Assembly (NCBI GenBank): GCA_900618425.1
Contig: UZAN01041711.1
Location: forward strand, 38,506 to 55,653
DNA length: 17,148 bases
Source of the DNA: Echinostoma caproni
Lineage: Eukaryota; Platyhelminthes; Trematoda; Plagiorchiida; Echinostomatidae
Reading direction: 5' to 3'
Each line of letters opens with the position of its first letter. The first letter of the stretch is position 1. Positions 10,538 through 17,148 of this stretch are shown piece by piece. The notes below the pieces were generated by a model. That model searched no databases. It had not been told where the DNA came from and worked only from the letters and a program-made list of their open reading frames with translations. The position numbers and the translations under genes are program-made.

Positions 10538-12082
10538 ATGATGAGCAAGATTGTTTCTAAATTAAATCCACCGGTGAATTTTATCAGTCTGATGCATCGG
10601 GAACTGCATGACCAATGAAAGTTTCTAATCGTTGATCTATTCTTTCTTAATCAATTTGTTTCTGACTGCTACTAATCAACTCGGTCAGTAAGTTGCCAAA
10701 ATTGACTAAAGCTGAAAGCACAAAGTGTATGCCGTGTCCTTGAAAACAATTCCACAGAAAGAAATTCGGGCGAATGTTCCGATGTATTCCTCATTCAAAT
10801 TTGCCCAAGGAGTTAATCAGACAATATGGCAGTTCAGCTCTTCCCGATGACAAGTCTTCACAGTGACCCGGTTTAGCCCGGATCCGTCAACGTACAGTGC
10901 ATATGCGAATTTCGCTTTCACCTCATATAATGTGTACAGGAAAAACGCGGGGAAGAGAAAACCTTGACCGTTTCAAGTGATATTCTCTGCAGCAAGCCTT
11001 TTCTGACAACTTCGAAACCCAGTACAGTGATTCTCAATGTCAATCAAAAATTAACTGAAAATTTCATTATTCCTTTCTTGGCTACAGTCTATAAACCCGG
11101 GCAGTTCAAGGAGGTTTTACAATCAAAAAATCAAAGTACCATACCAGGATGAGCATTAAATGACGAAATAATAGGTCAACTTAATTTTATAGTTTGTTAT
11201 AATTCGAATCAGGGTGAAGACAAGAGCTATTTGGGGAACACTCAATACGGTGGTGCATTGGATTTCTTGCAGTCTTCAGCAACACTGCTAGCTCACGTTT
11301 GTATTTTTAACTTTTTGAGGTCCCCGCAAAATTATCATCTTTTTTAGGTAAAAAATCATTCCAGTTCCGAATTGCGGCTTGAATCCTTTGAGTAAAAACG
11401 TTAAGTGATAAAATTCAGTCAAAACAACAGCTATCAACCGATTCCTTCAGTATTACACACTACTGCACAGAATAAATCTGTGAGACCCGAGTCAACCATG
11501 TGTTGTAGCATACCTCTAGAAAGCATGTTGTAGAACGTACTTTGCATGAAACTGTTTAAAACTCCATCAGAAGATGGTCAGCATTAGTTTTTCATCATAA
11601 GAGAAGTACGCCCTCTCCCTATTTTCGCACTTCAGTTTCTCGTTTCAACAAAACGTTGAATGTTCCTCAGTCAAACCACGGTTCCATGACATCACATTTC
11701 ATTCCGGTTAGCTTTAATTTGATAGCAGTTTTCCGTGTTGTTTTCTCTGTATATTAGAACGGTTTATTTAGAAAATAACTGAAATATGCGAAAAATACTA
11801 AACATTTCCCGTTGATGAATATAAGTGCATAAACTGAAGTATTAATAACTTATTTTCTGTCCATAAACCGTTGAACAGATTCCTGTACTTATTGCTGTAT
11901 TCAGTAAAACATTCCCTAAACTGACAACTTCATACGCTTTTCTCCCAATGAAGATAAATTAACCAAAACTATTCCAACAAAAAAGCTTAGTGACAACTTG
12001 TCATTTTAGAAGATTTGCACATATACATTAGCGGAAAGGAAGATTAAGCGACGCTGTATAGGACAAAAGATGTGATTTTATT

Positions 12083-12100
12083 TTATTTTCCCCAAAATAA
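12083..12100. repeat. AT-rich inverted repeat with CCCC loop
   Basis: TTATTTT and AAAATAA flank CCCC inside a T/A-rich stretch. Low sequence complexity makes such a match likely by chance. Confidence 0.35.
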
Positions 12101-12270
12101 TTTTATTCCTAAGTAGTAATATACATTGTGATATATTAGCATGAATATGAATCACCGAAAGTGTGCTTGTTTAGCACTCCGTTGTTTTGTTGGAGATAGA
12201 ATAACCGTTGATAGCTTTTGAACATGTTAACTGCGACTTGATATGGTGCAGAGTAAAACGGTTGAAATGA

Positions 12271-12651
12271 TGCGTCACAACTGCTGCTGCTATGGCTCGA
12301 ACCCGATTTATGTGCACTGACGATTCTCCATCTTATTTAATGCAATTACATGCCGAAGAATTGAAATCATTAGCATTAGCACAATTCACTTGCGAAAGCA
12401 GGTGGATTAAAACGCAGTTCCGACATAATGATTCCCGGGACAATTTTGTGCGGCATTTCCTAGTCCACAATGATCTGGATATTCTTCAGTCTTCTGCCCC
12501 TGGTGGGGGATGCCTAAAACTTTATTGCATAATAACGCTTGGTTTTCAAAAGAAATTGATTTTCTGTCAAAAGCGTTCCACTGGAACATTCCTTCCCAAA
12601 GATGCTGAACAACGTCGAGTTTTGTTTTATTATTACTCAATAACCAAATAG
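12271..12651 (+). other. Unrecognised open frame with well-placed ATG (12292), hypothetical
   Basis: The frame is open from after TGA (12268-12270). The first ATG at 12292 has G at -3 and G at +4, a good eukaryotic start context, and would give 119 residues ending at TAG. A short CTG/GCT run (12281-12291) precedes the ATG. The product begins MARTRFMCTDDSPSYLMQLH and contains GGGCLKLYC midway and a basic, aromatic C-terminus (RRVLFYYYSITK). I see no known domain, signal peptide or clear membrane segment. A frame of this length is expected roughly 0.6 times by chance in this window, so it may well be spurious. No TATA box, poly(A) signal or splice sites support it clearly. Confidence 0.12.
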
Positions 12652-14568
12652 TTTGAATCCAAATTCTGTTTACAAATGATAGAATTAGCACCGCCCAACT
12701 GTCCGGGGACGAGCATCGGCCGAAGCGTCAAAAGTAACCTCACGTATATAATTATGGTTTTGGTTAAGTATGTGTTGTTGGATATATAGTACCTGCTACA
12801 ATGGAGACTCAATATTTTTAGCGTTGTGGAATGAATCACGTTCGTCTTGATAACTCAGCGATTGTATTGAAAGATTTTATTGTTCTCTATTCAGAGGATG
12901 ATTATGCAATAGTTAGAACCCAAATGAAGCGTATTCTGTCTGTTTCTCACATGCCGTGACAGTCAGATCACTATCGGTCAGAGAACTTTGTTAATCTGTT
13001 GGTTATTTTCTTACCAATATCGATTTATATATAATTTTTAGTTTTGTCTTCGTTGATAAACTGAAAGACTATTTACGGGGTTTCAATTGCATGCTATATG
13101 CTCCTGCATAACTACACATTTTCTTAATGAACCACAACGTTTCCACATGCCATCATCTCACTTTAATTACTGACAAAATAAAAAAGTGCGATTTTGCTAG
13201 CGAAATCAGATAGTAGAATGTTTTTTTTCCTAAGTGAATACTATCATGAAAATAACTAATCACCCAAATAAAAGTTATTTAATAATGCTCATCCATTTTG
13301 GAGCCTGACGTTAGATATTTTTGGAGTCCTACTAAATTTTCACCATTTGGATTTGTGCTCGTTCTGCATTGTTCCGCACTGGCTAGCAACAAATAATGAC
13401 TTTGTTTGACGGTCAAACAGCAACGTTGAGAATAACCACAACCGCATTCACCTTCCGATGGAAAAGCAAATGAGCAGCACGTGAATAATACGCCTGTCAG
13501 ATTGACCTACCCCCGGAATAGACTGCATCCTGACCGCGTCTCTTTCCTACAGAAACACGTCTGAGAATAGATTAGATCAAGTGTAGTCTCCAATCGCCTT
13601 AAATGATGACTGTCTGTAATAGTCTACTATACCAGAGATGCGGTCAGGGAGGTGAGTGGAATCGAGTGGGGTTGATGTGCTGCGGTACCAAGTTGCAATG
13701 ACTAACGGTATTCCAGTTTCGTGCCTGTCAAACTGATCAGTTGAACCTGCAAGAAGATAACCGACTAATTGCAGTTTTAATAAGGCAGTGTTGAAACATG
13801 CAGACAGAAGATCCTTTAGCATTATTGTTACTATTGCCCGGTTTCTGTCTGACCCAGTTGTCACAAGCTGACGGTGCTACCTTTCTGATTATATGAAATG
13901 TCTTTGTTACTTTGGTTTGCGAGATCAAAGTTCCGTTGCTCTTCTAATGCGCTGGTGTTATCATTCAGGAGGACCACATACTAGTTCGTTACTTTTGCCT
14001 GCACATCGATATTTTATGCCTCCACTCCGATCAGTATCAATGAGCGCATGTTGGATGCTTATTAAACAGATTTCAGAATTTCGTTCAGTGCCCAGGGAAG
14101 TCAACTCTGGCTCTTTCTCACTGAAGTCAGAAATAAAATATTCTAACTTGTTTTGCCTCGAAAATCCTCCGCGACTGGTTCCAAATCGAGCAGTATGACG
14201 TAACCTTTATTTATTTTATATCATCAAGACATTACGCTAAATCAGGAATCAGGTTGTGTGGAATGTGCTGAGCAAAATATTGATTCCAAGGTGATGCGGT
14301 TGGTAGAAACAGTTCAGTTGTTTAAACAGTCCCACGGAAAAAAAATGAGAACACAAACTGGCAAGCCAGCTCGTTTTCAGTCTATCTAAATCATGCTATT
14401 ACAATACGAAGTGTGCATGACCAGTAATAGATAATGATTTACAAGGGAACATGGGAAAGTAGTTAAAGTATTCAACAGTTTGCATCTTAATCGGTCCTTA
14501 ATTATCATTTGTTCTGATGTTTTATGATGGGTCACTTGTCGGCAATCTAGCTGTGGGACCTTGAATGC
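12652..14568. other. No gene recognised; may include the 3' part of the PLE remnant
   Basis: There is a T8 run near 13219-13226. Unrecognised frames lie at 13864-13577 (-) and 13893-14198 (+, ATG-started, 101 codons), both of chance length. DNA immediately below 14569 could be the element's 3' non-coding region, but its end cannot be located. Confidence 0.45.
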
Positions 14569-14943
14569 TTACACAAATTGTTTTTGAGCACACACGGGGG
14601 GATCGTGAAGACAGAGACTCACTGTCTCCACTGTGGCTAGAAGGCGAGACCACACGTGTTTAGACCGTCCCGTTTTAGCTCTAAACAAGCGGAACGCCTC
14701 GATCACGTTTACAATGTGATTAGTGTTGACAAGGCGCGACTCGACCGCATTTGTGATACACTTAATTACTCTACTTCTCAACGACGCAGTATGATGCTCA
14801 CGAAGGCGCTCGGACAGACGCATAGCAGTGCAGCCAACATGCTTTGCTCCACAGGAGAATGTGAAAGAGTAAACACAGAGAGATTTAGCAGAATTCTTCA
14901 AACGTGTATACATCAAAGCGCTAGATATAAATCGAGTTTGGAG
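14569..14943 (-). pseudogene. GIY-YIG endonuclease domain, C-terminal remnant of a Penelope-like retroelement
   Basis: In Penelope-like elements this domain nicks target DNA, and the reverse transcriptase then primes from the nick. The frame reads from just after an in-frame TAG (14946-14944) to TAA (14571-14569). Numbering from the TTG at 14916, the first GIY strand is C14-V15-Y16. The second motif is H26-V27-G28 where YIG is usual. R37 and H41 follow in the RLSERLREH helix, and E97 in the LLATVETVSL helix fits the metal-binding glutamate. The protein ends in CAQKQFV, a tail I associate with fluke PLE proteins. R61-L62 and H67 occupy the usual L-x(n)-GH position. The second motif and the residue before C22 (F in TFSC) depart from the usual pattern, which suggests decay. 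No ATG start belongs here, because this is the end of a longer polyprotein. The family call is from pattern recognition, not a search. A plus-strand frame at 14656-14979 is its shadow. Confidence 0.72.
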
Positions 14944-15199
14944 CTAGTCGTGGAACGTTTTATTGATGGCATTCAATAACCTACTTTGCACAATCTCTGC
15001 CAAGGTGTCCACTTTATATTCTAAAGATTGCGTCTCAGTAACAACTGCTTGGGAAACACCTCTGGTCGTTTCATCACAGATTGGACTAAACGCTCCGACT
15101 TTTTGTTTCTGAGCGCACAGAGAGGGACTATGGTTGGTCCCGTCCAAAGCGTGTATGATCCGATCAGTTGAACATCGGTCTTGAATGGAATACTATTTT
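14944..15199 (-). pseudogene. Probable upstream PLE linker segment, separated by one in-frame TAG
   Basis: This is the same reading frame as the GIY-YIG remnant, open from after a TAG near 15202-15200 down to the TAG at 14946-14944. Without that single stop the frame would run about 210 codons to 14569. The part LEYKVDTLAEIVQSRLLNAI, followed by KTFHD, the stop and LQTRFISSAL, has the general look of the linker between reverse transcriptase and GIY-YIG domains in PLE proteins. Such linkers are amphipathic, with spaced hydrophobic residues and a basic stretch before the endonuclease. The upper part (about 15126-15097) instead encodes SPSLCAQKQKV, which resembles a PLE C-terminal tail and may come from a second copy. 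No reverse transcriptase motif such as YxDD was seen upstream. The shared frame and position are seen; the linker assignment is inferred and moderate to weak. Confidence 0.4.
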
Positions 15200-16821
15200 A
15201 CACGCGCAATCGAGTTGCTTTGCGGTCGAGCTATGGTCAGCCTAACGCTTCGATAATTAATTATACAATAAAATTAGCCTGCATTGGCTTGATCAAAATG
15301 ACAGTATTCCGTCCCCTAGTAAACCATGGACCATTTCCGTTTTAAAGATTGTTGTATGACAACTCATTCAGTGCAGTCAAATTTGGATGATGACAACAGT
15401 AGAAATAAGTGGTATATGGTTTTCATCAAATTTCTCTCAATCTAGTTTGATCTGCTTTGCCTAATGATTACGAAAACAGTAGAAGGATGGGTTTATGAAA
15501 ATTCAGCAAATAGCACCAATCATTTTAATGAAGTGACTCGTGAATGTATCCTATAACCTTGTAAGTGGCGTTTTTTAGAAGCACAGCAATTCAGGATTAC
15601 ATGAAAGTTGGAAGTAAATAAGCTACAATGACGAGCATTACCGCTTTAACTACTAGCAGTAATCTGATGGCAAACTGCCAACCTATAAATTAAATGTGAT
15701 CAAACTGAGAAACCTTCTTTCAAACAAAGGTCAATCTGAAGGAAGCAGTGACATAACCGGTTGTCCGGGTGACAATGTTCATCGGGTTGACATTCCGCCG
15801 AACGGGTTTTCGGCCTGTTCTGTCCTTTGTCCGCTTCTGACAGTCACTTAGACGACATTAAGCAATCACTTCAGTCTTAGTTTGTGGAAATCTCTTACTT
15901 AGTGGGTTCCGTGTGGGTCCGATTCAAGCGTGTAATAAGTAAAGTAGATTTGTATTGGATACGTAGATCTGTTTGTATACTGTTCAAGAACCGAACTGAT
16001 GATCAGCGCTAATTTGTTGTCCCGCTCTAACCGGCCTTAAATTACAAGGTTCAACCCTAGTTTTCTCTCAGTTGTGTTGTACTATTTAACCCAATTCAAA
16101 TCTGCTACTAGCTCCAAAAAGCAGGCCGAGTGAAATTTTTAATCAAACTCAGGGACAGTAGTCAACGAACTTTAAGTCGCTAATACACTTACGAGCATAA
16201 ATTAACAGAGTAGTTCATAGCACGTAAACAGTCCTCCAAAAAATATTTTGCAAGCTAACATTTTGCAACCTTAGTGCTCTACTAGTGTTATATATCCAAT
16301 GAAAAATTGCTAGGGTGAGGAGCATTGTTTATTTGAAAGAATGAGATGAATAGGCCTACATCGGATTGCACAAAACACAGTGTCTCATCTGAAACAGCGT
16401 AATCACACATTCGAGAAACGCCCAGGATCACCGGTCGAACAGTCCAATGGTCGGTTTGCGTTTTTCCTGGTTACAATTTTAAATACACTTACTCGCTCCA
16501 CCAGGTCTTGTTTATTTTTAAACATTTTGAGAAGTTGCCAACTGATTCCCTTCGCACGCACTAATGTGAACAGCACCTCACAACACTGGATTTCCGTCAA
16601 ACTGAACATGAAGACAATGTGATGAACCATGAATTTTAACAGCAATGGTCAAGCAAGAACATATCACTTATTAAATACACGGCAGCAAATAATCCACAGT
16701 AGAATGACGCATGAAACCCACAAGACCGAATGCCTTGCATCATAACGGGGTTATCAAATTAAGGTGCCGCAACGCACAAATTTGGAGATAAATGATAAAA
16801 TATGCACTGAACAAACCTTAA
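15200..16821. other. No gene recognised; no reverse transcriptase core seen
   Basis: This is where a fuller PLE would carry its reverse transcriptase on the minus strand. Frames are broken by frequent stops and no YxDD-like motif was noticed. Overlapping frames of 80 codons at 16380-16645 on both strands are unrecognised. Confidence 0.45.
15797..15814. repeat. GC-rich short hairpin
   Basis: GCCGAA and TTCGGC flank CGGGTT, a 6-bp stem with a 6-nt loop. It lies about 600 bp upstream of the PLE remnant in the element's own orientation. No terminator or other role can be assigned in a eukaryotic context. Confidence 0.4.
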
Positions 16822-16833
16822 ACTGTGGGGCAG

Positions 16834-17067
16834 TCAGGTAGAAACAAAGAACCGGAAAATCGTGAAATTAAGTCAATAGAACGGGATCCAGCGAGACGAT
16901 CAAAACGCCTCACGTCAAGCAATGACAACAATGGATCGGGCAAGGTTCGTGTACATGCATATGTGGGACCAGTGATCAATCGTGGACAATCAAATGTTGC
17001 GAGTTCACGATCAAGATCCATTTTAAGGAACAACCACAGTGAGCTTGCCGTTCATGTGTGTGCATAC
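16834..17067 (+). other. Candidate internal exon, Arg/Ser/Asn-rich
   Basis: The frame is open from 16822 (after TAA 16819-16821) to TGA at 17131-17133. Within it, a possible acceptor GGGGCAG ends at 16833 and a possible donor GTAAGC begins at 17068. Both fall in phase 0 and enclose 78 codons. By count the 78 residues include 12 Ser, 11 Arg and 9 Asn, as in RRSKRLTSSNDNNGSG and SSRSRSILRNN. This looks like a disordered basic segment of a nuclear or regulatory protein. The acceptor lacks a strong polypyrimidine tract, which weakens the call. The protein family is not recognised, and the splice-site reading is inference. Confidence 0.2.
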
Positions 17068-17148
17068 GTAAGCATGAATCAGACGGTTGTGTGGATTTGC
17101 CGGATCAAAGTGTGTGTGGATGGATATGATTGATCATCAATACCGTCA

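Larger units (their letters stand above)
10162..12270. other. No gene recognised
   Basis: AT-rich DNA with many stops in all frames. Apart from the inverted repeats at 10475-10537 and 12083-12100 I see no structure that can be named. Confidence 0.5.
14569..15199 (-). mobile_element. 5'-truncated Penelope-like element remnant
   Basis: These are the outer limits of what can be attributed to the element from coding similarity. It reads on the minus strand, so its 3' end points towards lower coordinates. The reverse transcriptase domain is missing or unrecognisable beyond 15199, consistent with the 5' truncation common in retroelements. No flanking direct repeat or element boundary could be identified. 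The 3' non-coding part below 14569 cannot be delimited without a consensus. A PLE hammerhead ribozyme core was looked for by eye around the element and not found. Confidence 0.6.

Noticed and set aside
13731..13742. Perfect 12-nt palindrome AACTGATCAGTT
   Set aside because: Around four perfect 12-nt palindromes are expected by chance in a window of this length.
13893..14198. ATG-started 101-codon frame
   Set aside because: About two or more frames of this length are expected by chance. The translation is unrecognised and no splice or polyadenylation context supports it.
14656..14979. 107-codon plus-strand open frame
   Set aside because: It lies opposite the GIY-YIG remnant and is explained as the antisense shadow of that frame.
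1..17148. Prokaryotic reading with many small genes
   Set aside because: Open frames are sparse and near chance length, many lack ATG/GTG starts with a ribosome binding site, and the one recognisable domain belongs to a eukaryotic retroelement.

Overview
This window looks like non-coding DNA from a eukaryote, most probably a flatworm (trematode-like). It is AT-rich (about 60% by eye) and has no closely packed genes, ribosome-binding-site patterns or operons. Nearly all open frames are as short as random sequence would give. The single N at 6936 fits a draft assembly. The organism assignment rests mainly on one recognisable protein remnant and is an inference.

The only recognisable protein lies on the minus strand at 14943-14569. 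It is the C-terminal GIY-YIG endonuclease domain of a Penelope-like element (PLE), a retroelement class common in fluke genomes. It keeps the shape of the domain but has HVG where YIG is expected. An in-frame TAG at 14946-14944 separates it from an upstream part (15199-14947) that looks like the linker between reverse transcriptase and endonuclease. A second CAQKQ-type tail at about 15126-15097 hints that two PLE copies are joined head to tail. I saw no reverse transcriptase core.

The rest, left to right. 1-736: nothing recognised. 737-843: four consecutive short stem-loops. 844-6378: unassigned DNA with an (ATT/ATC)n microsatellite at 3286-3330 and an unrecognised ATG frame at 4774-5091. 6379-6897: an open frame of 172 codons, longer than chance would favour, with no early ATG, so perhaps an exon or a decayed element. 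6898-12270: unassigned, with several stem-loops, the best at 10122-10161. 12271-12651: an unrecognised frame with a good Kozak context. 14569-15199: the PLE remnant. 16834-17067: an Arg/Ser/Asn-rich open segment bounded by possible phase-0 splice sites, a weak exon candidate.

No rRNA, tRNA, CRISPR array or complete gene could be supported. The window is best read as an intron or intergenic stretch with one decayed retroelement. No set of genes working together is visible, and I found no convincing new biological system.
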